64,000 nucleotides of DNA from DASQDN01 sp963825845 (lineage in GTDB: Bacteria; Acidobacteriota; Terriglobia; Bryobacterales; Bryobacteraceae). Both the position numbers and the translations under genes were made by a program. This document shows positions 42,765 to 50,405 of the stretch, piece after piece. How positions within the stretch are numbered: position 1 is the first letter of the stretch; every line of letters starts with the position of its first letter. The notes below the pieces were generated by a model. It searched no databases. It had not been told where the DNA came from and saw only the letters and a list, made by a program, of their open reading frames with translations. The stretch is from contig CAWGVL010000020.1 of the NCBI GenBank assembly GCA_963825845.1, positions 62,001 to 126,000 of the forward strand. Reading direction: 5' to 3'.

Positions 42765-43952
42765 ATGCAGCGGAAAACATCCGGCTCTGATCATCTGGCG
42801 CACTCCTTCACAGATCTCATGACCTCGCTCATGGTGATCTTCGTGCTCCTGTTGCTGGTTTTTCTGAACCGCCAGGCTTCGGTGAACACGTCCGTCGCGC
42901 GGACAATGGCGAGTGACCTCCGGCAACAATTACAAGCGACGGGTCTTGGAGCGCAGATTCTTCAGAATGATCCCTACACGGTTGTCTTCGACGGTCCACG
43001 GGATTCGCTCACCTTTGAACGGGATCGCTACAGTTTGAAGCCTGAGGGCAATAAATTCCTGAAGGAGGAGATGCCGAATCTGGCGGGCATCGTCTGCAGT
43101 GAAAAGTACCGCGCGGGCGTAGAATCGCTGATCGTCGAAGGTTATGCCGACGATGCGCTGAATCGCGGTTTGCCTGTCGAGAAGAGCCAAAATCTTAATC
43201 TCAAACTCAGCCAGGACCGATCCAGGGAAGTAGTGCGGAGGTCAATGACTGCCCTGGACGATGAGGCGCTCCGCGAATGCTTGGCCGGGAAGATATCGGT
43301 CAGCGGGCGAGCTATGCAGGATTTTAAATCGGAGAGCAAAGAGAACCGAAGAGTGGTGTTTAAGGTACGGTTGAGTTCTCTGGCCGCCATCGCAGCCCTA
43401 CAGCGCACGGGCGCCGCGAAAATATCCCCGTCAGCAATCGAACCCACCCTTCCAGCCGCCGTTTCGAAGATCCTCAGCCTGTTTGACCGGTTGCGGGCCA
43501 CTCCCCCTCAGCGCGTAGATTTCCGACTGACCGAAAATGAGATTAATGAATATCTGGTTTACTCGCTTGCCACAAATCCCCGCCCGGGGGTGAGGTCCGC
43601 GACGGTCAAGGTATTTCCGTACAATTACCTGTCGGTATTCACAATTATCGACTTCGACGCGGTGGAACGCGAAAGCCCGGGAACGATTCCGTTTGTCCTC
43701 CGTCCGCTTCTGCGGGGCAGTACGTCACTATGGGTAGATATTCGCTTTCACGTTGCGGACGGTAAGGTGACCTACTCTGTGGAGAAGGCATACTATCAAG
43801 ATTCGAAGCTACCGCTTTTTGCGGTACGGCAGATACTTCGTGTCATCGGCAGCTTGCAACCGGAACATTTTGAGATAGACGCGCCGATGCCCCTGCCGTT
43901 GGGCCTGCGTCATATGGAGACCGCCAATCACGTCCTCATCGGACATAATTGA
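42765..43952 (+). CDS. MotB/OmpA-type (ZorB-like) stator partner with an extra C-terminal domain
   Basis: 395 residues. A single N-terminal helix carries the channel Asp (SFTDLMTSLMVIFVLLLLVF, Asp17), as in MotB and ZorB. Residues about 60-190 are an OmpA-like peptidoglycan-binding domain: LTFERDRYSLKPEGNKFLKE, IVEGYADD, NLNLKLSQDRSREVVRRSM and ENRRVVFKV. From about 225 to the end there is an additional beta-rich domain (DFRLTENEINEYLVYSLATN ... FRLTE-like start, KVFPYNYLSVFTIIDFDAVE, GKVTYSVEKAYYQDSKLP). It reminds me of the DUF2140/SMP-type lipid-binding proteins, but this is inference. Forms a putative membrane ion-driven motor with the preceding gene. Confidence 0.72.
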   Translation: MQRKTSGSDHLAHSFTDLMTSLMVIFVLLLLVFLNRQASVNTSVARTMASDLRQQLQATGLGAQILQNDPYTVVFDGPRDSLTFERDRYSLKPEGNKFLKEEMPNLAGIVCSEKYRAGVESLIVEGYADDALNRGLPVEKSQNLNLKLSQDRSREVVRRSMTALDDEALRECLAGKISVSGRAMQDFKSESKENRRVVFKVRLSSLAAIAALQRTGAAKISPSAIEPTLPAAVSKILSLFDRLRATPPQRVDFRLTENEINEYLVYSLATNPRPGVRSATVKVFPYNYLSVFTIIDFDAVERESPGTIPFVLRPLLRGSTSLWVDIRFHVADGKVTYSVEKAYYQDSKLPLFAVRQILRVIGSLQPEHFEIDAPMPLPLGLRHMETANHVLIGHN

Positions 43953-44002
43953 TGGGCTCTCCAGCAGCGCAAGGTTGACCCCCTCGGCTTTGCCGGCTTC
44001 GG

Positions 44003-44362
44003 CTACTGTCTGGATTTGGCCCTGCGTTCTGCTTCCATGAGGTTGGTGAGAATGTCATTGATGCGCGTCAGGTGGCCTTCCCCTTTCGATTTCAGCCACT
44101 CCAGGACGCGCGGATCAAGGCGTACGCTCACTGGTACTTTCGGCCTGACATCACGCAGACGCACCATTTTCGCCAGCTGCTCCTCTGTTAAGCGAGGAAT
44201 CTCGTCGTAGTTGATGCTCGAATCGTCGCCCGCGACCTGCCGTGCGGCAATACGGCGGGCAGCCTCGAGTTCAGCCTTTGTCCACTGCCTGCGCTTGATA
44301 TCGTCTGATGTCACGCTTGTCCGCTTCCCGTGCAGAGATGATGCGGATGATTTCTTCGCCAT
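44003..44362 (-). CDS. brnA: BrnA-family antitoxin
   Basis: 119 residues from ATG 44362, preferred because GGGGAG lies 7 bases upstream. The C-terminal part is the BrnA signature: VPVSVRLDPRVLEWLKSKGE with HLTRINDILTNLMEAER, a ribbon-helix-helix-type DNA-binding domain. The N-terminal half (RRQWTKAELEAARRIAARQ and EIPRLTEEQLAKMVRLRD) is the toxin-binding part. The antitoxin normally neutralises BrnT and represses the shared promoter. Its start overlaps the end of the BrnT-like frame by about 90 bp, as expected for an operon. The toxin partner looks damaged. Confidence 0.78.
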   Translation of the reverse strand: MAKKSSASSLHGKRTSVTSDDIKRRQWTKAELEAARRIAARQVAGDDSSINYDEIPRLTEEQLAKMVRLRDVRPKVPVSVRLDPRVLEWLKSKGEGHLTRINDILTNLMEAERRAKSRQ

Positions 44363-44585
44363 GTTCATTCTCCCCGTACACGTGCGCAACCACTAACAAG
44401 ATGGTGGTGTCCACAGTAGGTTGCGCCGCTCCAAGGGCGATCCATCGCTGCTCTCCGGTGCGATCGTCGATACGAAACAACCTCGAGACCATAGATGCGC
44501 AGCTACCAATAGGATGCCACTCGGGCCTGGACAGATGGGCAAATAAAGCCGCTGCGGTCAAACTCTCGGCGTAGTCATGCTCCAA
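44271..44585 (-). pseudogene. brnT: BrnT-like toxin with an abnormal N-terminus
   Basis: The C-terminal 60 residues match BrnT RNases (GEQRWIALGAAQ, ILLVVAHVYGENEHGEEIIR, IISAREADKRDIRRYQAQ). The family's N-terminus, which should read like 'EFEWDxxKAxxNxxKHGVSFEEA' and holds the active-site residues, is replaced by unrelated sequence in every frame. HicA starts divergently only 52 bp upstream, so the 5' part may have been lost by a rearrangement at this junction. Probably a non-toxic remnant that leaves the antitoxin orphaned. Confidence 0.55.
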
Positions 44586-44637
44586 TAAACAGTGTGTATC
44601 CCGTGTGTAGCCTGGGTATCGTTAGGGATAAAGGTGG

Positions 44638-44826
44638 ATGGACAGTCGGGACGTTATAAGGGAACTGAAAAAAGATGGGTGGTATGAAGTCAATCAGGTC
44701 GGCAGCCACAAGCAGTTCAAGCACCCGACGAAGAAAGGTCGCGTCACGGTACCGCATCCCAAAAGGGACATACCGCCAGGAACGCTGAAAAGCATCGAGA
44801 AGCAAGCGGAGATTAGATTGCGGTGA
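44638..44826 (+). CDS. hicA: HicA toxin (mRNA interferase)
   Basis: 62 residues, the normal HicA size. SRDVIRELKKDGWYEVNQVG followed by SHKQFKHPTKKGRVTVPHPK is the double-stranded-RNA-binding-like fold with the catalytic His24 in GSHKQF, then RDIPPGTLKSIEKQAEI. It cleaves mRNA and tmRNA until bound by HicB. Its stop overlaps or abuts the start of hicB, the classical toxin-first hicAB order. Confidence 0.92.
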   Translation: MDSRDVIRELKKDGWYEVNQVGSHKQFKHPTKKGRVTVPHPKRDIPPGTLKSIEKQAEIRLR

Positions 44827-44843
44827 ATACAGTGGAGAGCATC

Positions 44844-45290
44844 ATGGAATACATCGCTTATCTGCATAAGGACCCGACTTCAGACTTCGGCGTGAGCTTC
44901 CCGGATTTTCCCGGCTGCGTCACAGTGGGCAAAACACTGGAAGAGGCACGGCGCATGGCGGTAGAAGCGTTGAGCTTTCACGTTCAAGGCATGCTTGAAG
45001 ACGGCGACGAACTCCCCGTTCCCTCAACGCTCGACGATCTGGCGAACGATCCTGCGATGAAGGGAGCAATCGCCCTCCTCATTCCACTGCAATCCTCGGA
45101 AAAGACGGTGCGGGTCAATATCACCGCGCGGGAAAGCCAACTAGAGCAGATCGACCGCCTTGCAAAGAAGGCGGGACTGACACGGTCAGCGTACATCGTA
45201 CAATCTGCTACGGGCGCTTTTGCAAAGCGCCATACCGCACGTCCGCGAGCCAAAAAGACATCCTCACGCGACAAAGTCACGCGGCAGTGA
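44844..45290 (+). CDS. hicB: HicB antitoxin
   Basis: 148 residues from ATG 44844 (GGAG at good spacing upstream). A GTG at 44823 that overlaps the hicA stop is the alternative start. The N-terminal partial RNase H fold reads DFGVSFPDFPGCVTVGKTLE with EARRMAVEALSFHVQGMLED, which binds HicA. The C-terminal half (VRVNITARESQLEQIDRLAK and AGLTRSAYIVQSA) is a ribbon-helix-helix DNA-binding domain, ending in a basic tail. It neutralises HicA and represses the operon. Confidence 0.92.
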   Translation: MEYIAYLHKDPTSDFGVSFPDFPGCVTVGKTLEEARRMAVEALSFHVQGMLEDGDELPVPSTLDDLANDPAMKGAIALLIPLQSSEKTVRVNITARESQLEQIDRLAKKAGLTRSAYIVQSATGAFAKRHTARPRAKKTSSRDKVTRQ

Positions 45291-45298
45291 CCTGCATC

Positions 45299-46075
45299 CT
45301 AAGGTATATTTCGGCAAAACTTCTCAAACAAAAACTCCGGCGGCATCGGGCCCTCCAGATCCATCACGTACTCACCCGTCGAGATCTCGACAGCATCATC
45401 GCGCGTCCCGGCAATCACCTTAATCCGCCGGTCCACCCCCCGATATTCTTCAACAATCTCTGAACCATAGAGGCACAGCTCCCAATACGGGTACCACTGG
45501 GCCTGGACAGACTCAATGTACGCCGCATTCTTCGCGCCGGCGATCACACTAATCAACGGCATATGCCGTAGAGATCGAATCTCATCAAGCACCGAAGCCG
45601 GCGTGCTGGGATGCACAAACCGAGGCGTACCGCGTGTCGAATGACGTGAAAACGCGCTGCGCCGCACGTGGGGCTGATCCAATCCGAGCTCACGGAACCG
45701 CTCATCCATCCGTCGCCCCGCTTCCTGGCTGCTGAATCGCTGTCGGATCGTCTCTGTAGCCGCGGCCGCTTTATTCTGCCGATCGGAGACATCTTCGAAC
45801 ACCTTTCGCATCAGCTTGCGCAGATGATCGCCGTCCGGCTCCGCCCACACCGCGCCCTTCAAATACGGCCCGGCAGTCTCCTCCACCCGCACAAGCCGGT
45901 AATCGATGGGATAGCTATTCCGCTCATCCATGAAGTCGACGTTTCCCGCGTAGCCCGTCGCAATCACGGGCTTTCTCAGGTACATTGATTCGGCGAGATT
46001 GAACCCGAAGCCTTCACTGCGATGCGGCGATACAAAGCAATCGAGCGCATTGTGGAAAGATGCGATCTCTTCCAG
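45299..46075 (-). CDS. Glycosyltransferase, C-terminal part after frameshift (GT4 end plus truncated GT2-like segment)
   Basis: Read from about 46075, the frame gives LEEIASFHNALDCFVSPHRS and EGFGFNLAESMYLRKPVIAT, the GT4 donor-binding block, directly continuing the protein encoded at 46014-46964. After about residue 120 of this part a second short region starts MPLISVIAGAKNAAYIESVQ, with QWYPYWELCLYGSEIVEEYR and STGEYVMDLEGPMPPEFLFE, which looks like the beginning of a GT2 domain condensed to about 90 residues. The gene is convergent with hicB and ends 9 bp from it, so the GT2-like end may have been truncated by insertion of the toxin-antitoxin cluster. Confidence 0.7.
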   Translation of the reverse strand: MEEIASFHNALDCFVSPHRSEGFGFNLAESMYLRKPVIATGYAGNVDFMDERNSYPIDYRLVRVEETAGPYLKGAVWAEPDGDHLRKLMRKVFEDVSDRQNKAAAATETIRQRFSSQEAGRRMDERFRELGLDQPHVRRSAFSRHSTRGTPRFVHPSTPASVLDEIRSLRHMPLISVIAGAKNAAYIESVQAQWYPYWELCLYGSEIVEEYRGVDRRIKVIAGTRDDAVEISTGEYVMDLEGPMPPEFLFEKFCRNIP

Positions 46076-46964
46076 CTGTGAACTCGCAATCCATCACCTT
46101 GATATTGGCCGCGCCGGCAATAGCATTCTCGACTACGGCGGCCGCTGCGTTCCGCGGGCCGCCGCCATGCGACTGCTTCAAGACCAGCAGAACATCGGCG
46201 GAGTCCCCGAATTCCCGCCGGAATGCCTCGATCAGAGCCAGCGGATTTTTCCGCTGCACAGAACTGTTGACATCGAAAATGTAGCCGAAGATGAAAGCGG
46301 ATTCAGGCAGCCCAAAGTGCGAGCGGTCGTGCGTGGCCTGCCTCTCCAAATCTTCCACCACCAGGGGCATGCGAACGACGGGCAGCTTCGTCAGGCACGC
46401 GAATGATCGGCGGCAGAACTCGCTGGCGACCCAGATCTCGTCCACGTACTCGTAGTAGTGGCTCCAGTCAGAACGCGCGGATGGCAGTTCCCAAAACCAG
46501 AACCCTATGTTGTACGACCCATGGAGAACCTCTTCCCCATACGCCTTGACGAACAAAGGCATCATGTCGGCATTCTGCTGGATAAGATTGATCCGATACC
46601 TCTGCTCACGCGGTGGCGGAACACGCGGCGCGTCCGCCTCCGTCCAGGCAGGTACATCTGTTGTAAGCAATGGATACCCGGCGCTTTTCAGTGCAGTCCG
46701 GCAACTCCGCGCCACTTGCCCCAATCCGCTCGGCGTCGATTGAAATCCGAAGAGATTTACTCCGTAAGGACGCCTGTCAAACCGGGGAGCAAACACGGCC
46801 CGGTTTGCTGCATGGCGGCGCGGCGCGCCGGCCCTAAATTCCTTCCAGCCATAGCAAAGCCAATGATGGTACCCCGACGGTCGAAATCCCGCCGCCACTT
46901 CTGCCGCGACATCGGGATTGTAATAAAGATACGCATCTTCTTCAAAATAGGAAGGAATACTCAC
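46014..46964 (-). CDS. Glycosyltransferase family 4, N-terminal part (before frameshift)
   Basis: 316 codons, the last about 20 out of frame. Starts MSIPSYFEEDAYLYYNPDVA with HHWLCYGWKEFRAG, a 'YxNPDVA...HW' motif repeat often placed before glycosyltransferase domains. Then PYGVNLFGFQSTPSGLGQVA opens a GT4 domain with EIWVASEFCRRSFACLTKLP, IFGYIFDVNSSVQRKNPLAL and SADVLLVLKQSHGGG. It breaks at NIKVMDCEF near 46075, where one base must be removed or added to enter the 45299-46075 frame. The complete protein would be about 550 residues. Confidence 0.75.
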   Translation of the reverse strand: MSIPSYFEEDAYLYYNPDVAAEVAAGFRPSGYHHWLCYGWKEFRAGAPRRHAANRAVFAPRFDRRPYGVNLFGFQSTPSGLGQVARSCRTALKSAGYPLLTTDVPAWTEADAPRVPPPREQRYRINLIQQNADMMPLFVKAYGEEVLHGSYNIGFWFWELPSARSDWSHYYEYVDEIWVASEFCRRSFACLTKLPVVRMPLVVEDLERQATHDRSHFGLPESAFIFGYIFDVNSSVQRKNPLALIEAFRREFGDSADVLLVLKQSHGGGPRNAAAAVVENAIAGAANIKVMDCEFTAGRDRIFPQCARLLCIAASQ

Positions 46965-47074
46965 AGGGTATTGCCCGCGACGTTCATAGGATCAGTAGCA
47001 GCCTTATGGTATGACTCCAGGATAGACAATGCGGCGCGTACGCAGCCGCGAATCGCAGGACGAAGAGGATCAGA

Positions 47075-47410
47075 GTGAACGATAGTCTGCAGAATACTCC
47101 GGGAGATCTCGACGAGATCAAAGGTCGCATCGAGGCAATGGAGGAAACAGTCGAAACGGTTTGCCGTCCTGTGGCGGATGTATTTTCACAGGAGCGGATA
47201 CATGCGATTGAGCGTGCCTCCTATGAGGCGCAGCTAAAGATTGAGGCCCTCGAAAAACAAATCCTCGAATTGCAAGGCGCCGTAAAAGAAGCGCAGGCAA
47301 CCGCGTCGGAAGCCGTCCGGATCTCCAACTCCGTCGCGAACAGCCGGACGTGGCAGGCACTAGTAAAAGCGAGTAGCTTTCTATTGCGGGTCAGCGGACG
47401 CCCGGGTTAA
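47075..47410 (+). CDS. Coiled-coil fragment resembling the N-terminus of a glycosyltransferase
   Basis: 111 residues from a GTG start. It is a long coiled coil (IEALEKQILELQGAVKEAQA) ending in NSVANSRTWQALVKASSFLL. The same arrangement, a coiled coil followed by 'SRIWKALVHAGGALLG', begins the GT2 protein at 53437 in this window. This is therefore probably the leftover head of a similar glycosyltransferase whose catalytic part was lost, or a stand-alone scaffold protein like those at 23471 and 30439. The following DNA on the other strand is a transposase relic, which supports truncation. Confidence 0.5.
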   Translation: MNDSLQNTPGDLDEIKGRIEAMEETVETVCRPVADVFSQERIHAIERASYEAQLKIEALEKQILELQGAVKEAQATASEAVRISNSVANSRTWQALVKASSFLLRVSGRPG

Positions 47411-47680
47411 TGGAGACTTTCAGAAGGTCGGGGGCAAGCCGCCTTGTTGTTCACGAACCGTCCGCTGACCACCTGATTGATCGTCGGCTCCCGCGGAATG
47501 ACGTGCTGATCGGTTCGCCGTTTCGGCGGCGCTCACCGAAATTCGGAATGAACTCGCGATTGTTACGTATGTACGTCTCGAACTCGGTCACGCTGTCGGC
47601 AACCTTCTTCGCGCTGCTCGAACGCGCCTGAATCAAACTCGATGCGATCAGCCAGGAGAACCAGCAAGCCGTCTTCATGT
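47405..47680 (-). mobile_element. Relic of an ISKra4-type transposase (C-terminal end)
   Basis: Minus-strand text in one frame reads SSLIQARSSSAKKVADSVTE, FETYIRNNREFIPNFGERRR and NGEPISTSF. The next frame continues EPTINQVVSGRFVNNKAACP. 'YI..N..FIPNYGERYRNGE.IS..F(VE)STVNQVVSKRMVKKQQM' is the well-conserved C-terminus of ISKra4-family transposases. Only about 80 codons remain, with at least one frameshift. It marks an old insertion at the edge of the toxin-antitoxin island. Confidence 0.6.
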
Positions 47681-47865
47681 CCGACGGCGAATATTACGGG
47701 AGTTTGCCCGCCAATTCCAGAGTTCTTCGCCACCAGACGCTGTTCGAATACCTGGAAGGCGGGGAGACCCTTGAGGACTTCCTAGAGGGATTCCCGACGG
47801 TGAGCCGCGAACTCGCAATCCAAGCCCTTGAGGAAGCGAAACACTTACTCCTTGCGCGCGTCTGA
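47677..47865 (+). CDS. DUF433 antitoxin
   Basis: 62 residues. The core QTLFEYLEGGETLEDFLEGF with PTVSRELAIQALEEAKHLLL is a DUF433 helix-turn-helix domain, the antitoxin half of VapBC45-like modules. The usual N-terminal 'GGKPCIRGTRVPVQ' segment is degenerate here (ANSRVLRHQ), apparently through a small deletion and/or frameshift, so DNA binding may be impaired. Its stop overlaps the next start (TGATG), as in intact DUF433-DUF5615 operons. Confidence 0.7.
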   Translation: MSDGEYYGSLPANSRVLRHQTLFEYLEGGETLEDFLEGFPTVSRELAIQALEEAKHLLLARV

Positions 47866-48140
47866 TGCGCATTCTATTCGACGAGTGCGTCGATGAGCGG
47901 CTGCGCCACTTCTTTAAAGAGCACGACTGCCACACGGCCCGTTACGCCGGCTTCGCTGGTCTTAAGAATGGGACTCTTTTGTTGGCCGTTGAAGCCGCTG
48001 GCTTCAACGTGATTGTGACAGTAGATCAGAACATCCCGGATCAGCAGAGTCTGGCACACCGGCGGATCTCTTTGCTCATTCTGTGCGGCCGAACCAATCG
48101 CCTGTCGGATTTGAAGCCGCTTGTCCCTGCTGCGCTTTGA
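47865..48140 (+). CDS. DUF5615 PIN-like toxin
   Basis: 91 residues. MRILFDECVDERLRHFFKEH with HTARYAGFAGLKNGTLLLAV, NVIVTVDQNIPDQQSLA and ISLLILCGRTNRLSDLKPLV is a typical DUF5615 protein. It has the PIN-type acidic residues (Asp6/Glu7, Asp54-type), so it is probably a nuclease toxin. Complete in length. It is coupled to the DUF433 gene. Downstream 48141-48856 holds no recognisable gene. Confidence 0.82.
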   Translation: MRILFDECVDERLRHFFKEHDCHTARYAGFAGLKNGTLLLAVEAAGFNVIVTVDQNIPDQQSLAHRRISLLILCGRTNRLSDLKPLVPAAL

Positions 48141-48856
48141 TGCGCTCGCTTCGATCAACCTAGGTCAAGTGGCCACGATTCGTGGATAACGAAGTCCTAG
48201 TAAGCGGATCCGGCGTGCAGCAGGACGTAAGGAACGGAATGAAAGACGGCGTTACACCAAAGATTCATCGATCTCTCGATTGTAAACGGAACGAGCCGTT
48301 CTATTGGGACCGCCGCCTATGCTGTTTCGGGAAGAATAGCGTCATGCACCCTTCGGACAGGCAGTGTTCACCATCGTGTCGAAAGTAATACTCACTCAAG
48401 CCCTGTATTTCGGGTTGTCAATCATGTAGCCGATTGTGCTCGGCGTAAAACCCCTTGCCACATTTCGTAAGACAGCCGCTGTCCGCTGTCGTTCAGTGTG
48501 GTTGCAATCGAATCGAAGAGAACATCCCGCGGCACGCATCGTTACGATTTACCGCACAAGCGGCCTCGATTCTGACAACGAGTCGCATGGTAGGCATGCG
48601 GAAAAACACGTGCACTGGCTGAGTGGCTCAAAAAAGGGGATTTCACATGACCTTGGAAGAACATCGATTTGGAAATGGTCGCGGAGAGCCCCATCTGAGC
48701 CTGCCGTTGCATTGTGCGGTGTTGATAATGCGTCAACGTCGCCATTTTCTCCATCCCCCATTCTGGGGCGCTCATCCTCGCGGTAAAGGCCAAGCCGCTA
48801 CCCCGGTGCGCAGGGTTCAGGTATTGTGGGAACATGTATACAGGCGAGCACAACTC
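48141..48856. other. Gene-poor stretch of about 700 bp between two toxin-antitoxin modules
   Basis: Only short frames without family features or start signals. No inverted repeats of note and no transposase text that I can recognise. Probably eroded DNA within the island. Confidence 0.5.
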
Positions 48857-49114
48857 ATGACAGAGACCCTTTCCATCCGCATTGATGCTGAAACCAAGAA
48901 GCGGCTCGATGCTTTGTCGAAACGGGCGAAGCGCTCGAAGTCTTTCCTTGCCGCAGAAGCTATCGCCGTCTACGTCGAGTCCGAGGAGTGGCAGCTTGGC
49001 GAGCTCCAAGCTGGAATTGCAGAGCTCGATGTCGGCAACGGTGTCAGTCATGAAAAGGTCGCAAAATGGCTAGGCTCGTGGGGTAAACGGGGCGAGACAA
49101 AAGCCCCGCGATGA
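48857..49114 (+). CDS. ParD/CopG-type ribbon-helix-helix antitoxin
   Basis: 85 residues from ATG 48857. A longer in-frame start at 48623 adds unrelated sequence and was not used. TETLSIRIDAETKKRLDALS followed by KRAKRSKSFLAAEAIAVYVE is the ribbon-helix-helix DNA-binding unit. The rest, SEEWQLGELQAGIAELDVGN, binds the toxin. Overlaps the toxin start by 4 bp (ATGA). Would repress its own promoter as a dimer. Confidence 0.85.
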   Translation: MTETLSIRIDAETKKRLDALSKRAKRSKSFLAAEAIAVYVESEEWQLGELQAGIAELDVGNGVSHEKVAKWLGSWGKRGETKAPR

Positions 49115-49395
49115 AAGTCGTTTGGTCGCGCCGGGCTATCCGGCATCTTGTTTCACTTCGAGAGTACATCGAGAAAGATTCCGAACAGAACGCCTCGGTT
49201 GTTGCGAAGCGAATTCTCTCCGCCGTTGAACTTCTCCAATCTCAACCTGAAATGGGCCGGTCCGGTCGAGTGCTTGGAACACGAGAGCTGGTTATCCCGG
49301 ACACCCCATACCTCATCCCCTACCGAGTTCGCCGTGACCGGCTAGAACTGATTGCCATCTTTCACGGCCGGCAAAAATGGCCGGCGAAGCTTTAA
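49111..49395 (+). CDS. ParE/RelE-family toxin
   Basis: 94 residues, complete. MKVVWSRRAIRHLVSLREYI with ASVVAKRILSAVELLQSQPE, MGRSGRVLGTRELVIPDTPY and IAIFHGRQKWP is the ParE/RelE fold with the usual 'GRxGRVxGTRELVI' and terminal HGRQxWP motif. ParE members poison gyrase; RelE members cleave mRNA on the ribosome. The motif set is closer to ParE. Coupled to the antitoxin gene by a 4-bp overlap. Confidence 0.87.
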   Translation: MKVVWSRRAIRHLVSLREYIEKDSEQNASVVAKRILSAVELLQSQPEMGRSGRVLGTRELVIPDTPYLIPYRVRRDRLELIAIFHGRQKWPAKL

Positions 49396-50036
49396 GGTTG
49401 GGCGTGTGTCGTTTAAACACTACCGGCTTCTCACGCATGGAGCTCTATGACCGGGCCCGCTCGCAGATATCCTCGCCTTGGTGCACTTGGAGCAAATCGC
49501 TTTTCTTCGACGCGTAGGTGAACCCCATACTCCTAAACGCCACATTTCATCGAGACGCTCTCAACGCCAGCAAGGGATGGCACCGAGCCCGATGTTACCT
49601 CAATCGCCACTCCACCACGTAGGCGACGAGGAGTCTCGGATATCCCGAGGGGCGCTGCGGTTAATCCGTCAAAAGGCACTGCGATGCGACCGATGCGACC
49701 TGGGCGATACCGACTCGTCTACGCTTGGGACATTCGATCTGTCATATGCAGGCAGACTCGCGACTTGTGTTGCCCGCCCATTAGTACCCCAGAGCTTACG
49801 CGCGTTCAGCGAACTCGGGAAACTGTGTAGAGCAAAATCGCCGAAAACCTTGCGGACCTGCACCCAAACAAGTCTCTACCACCAGCTCAAAGCCAGCTTG
49901 TTTCAACGCCGCCTGCGTTGACGTGTCAATCGCAGCGGGTGGCGGTGATCGGGAGGCCATACCTCTGTAGTTTTATGGGCGATTTTCTCGTCAGCGCGAA
50001 ACACAGAACGGCGGGCAACACCAAAAAAACGAAATC
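49396..50036. other. Gene-poor stretch of about 640 bp
   Basis: Frames up to about 147 codons occur but their composition (Arg, Ser, Leu, Cys rich) and lack of start signals or motifs argue against coding. Nothing else could be supported. Confidence 0.5.
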
Positions 50037-50396
50037 TTAAGCTTGCCCTTTCTCCTGAAGTTTGCGAAAACACCGCCAGGCGAGGATGCCAGCGGTAATC
50101 AGAACCGCAGTGCTCGGATTGGGCGCAAAGACCAGACCGCGCCTGAAGAGGCGGTGTACGGGCGTTCGTGTCCTGTCTGCGGCCGGTCGGCGACGATATT
50201 CGGAATAATGTTCCGCCGGCACAGTCTGCAACCAGTCCAGCAAGGTGCGCGCGTAAAGCCGACCTGTACTGTGCCGCTGACGCGCGTCAGCGAGTTGATC
50301 GGCAAACAATTGCAGCATCTCGATGCCGAAATCTGCCCGTAAACGAGCCGGGTACGTACGCAAAAGCATGGAATACAGCCGCTCAGCAATCGCCAC
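50037..50396 (-). CDS. Small membrane-tail protein co-transcribed with PadR
   Basis: 119 residues. The N-terminal RLYSMLLRTYPARLRADFGI with EMLQLFADQLADARQ resembles the 'permease prefix' segment that begins acidobacterial ADOP-type (MacB-like) permeases, which are commonly controlled by PadR regulators. A single hydrophobic helix (TAVLITAGILAWRCF) lies near the C-terminus. No permease domain follows, so it is either a truncated permease or a stand-alone accessory protein. It is 9 bp downstream of the PadR gene in the same direction. Confidence 0.6.
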   Translation of the reverse strand: MAIAERLYSMLLRTYPARLRADFGIEMLQLFADQLADARQRHSTGRLYARTLLDWLQTVPAEHYSEYRRRPAADRTRTPVHRLFRRGLVFAPNPSTAVLITAGILAWRCFRKLQEKGQA

Positions 50397-50405
50397 GGTT
50401 CTCCC

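Noticed and set aside
41862..43952. Complete Zorya system or flagellar stator
   Set aside because: Only the two motor-like subunits are present. No ZorC/D/E, flagellar, Tol or Exb genes were found, so I call it only ZorAB-like.
49478..49921. 147-codon plus-strand frame in the gap after parE
   Set aside because: Composition and lack of motifs or ribosome-binding site suggest random open frame in eroded DNA.
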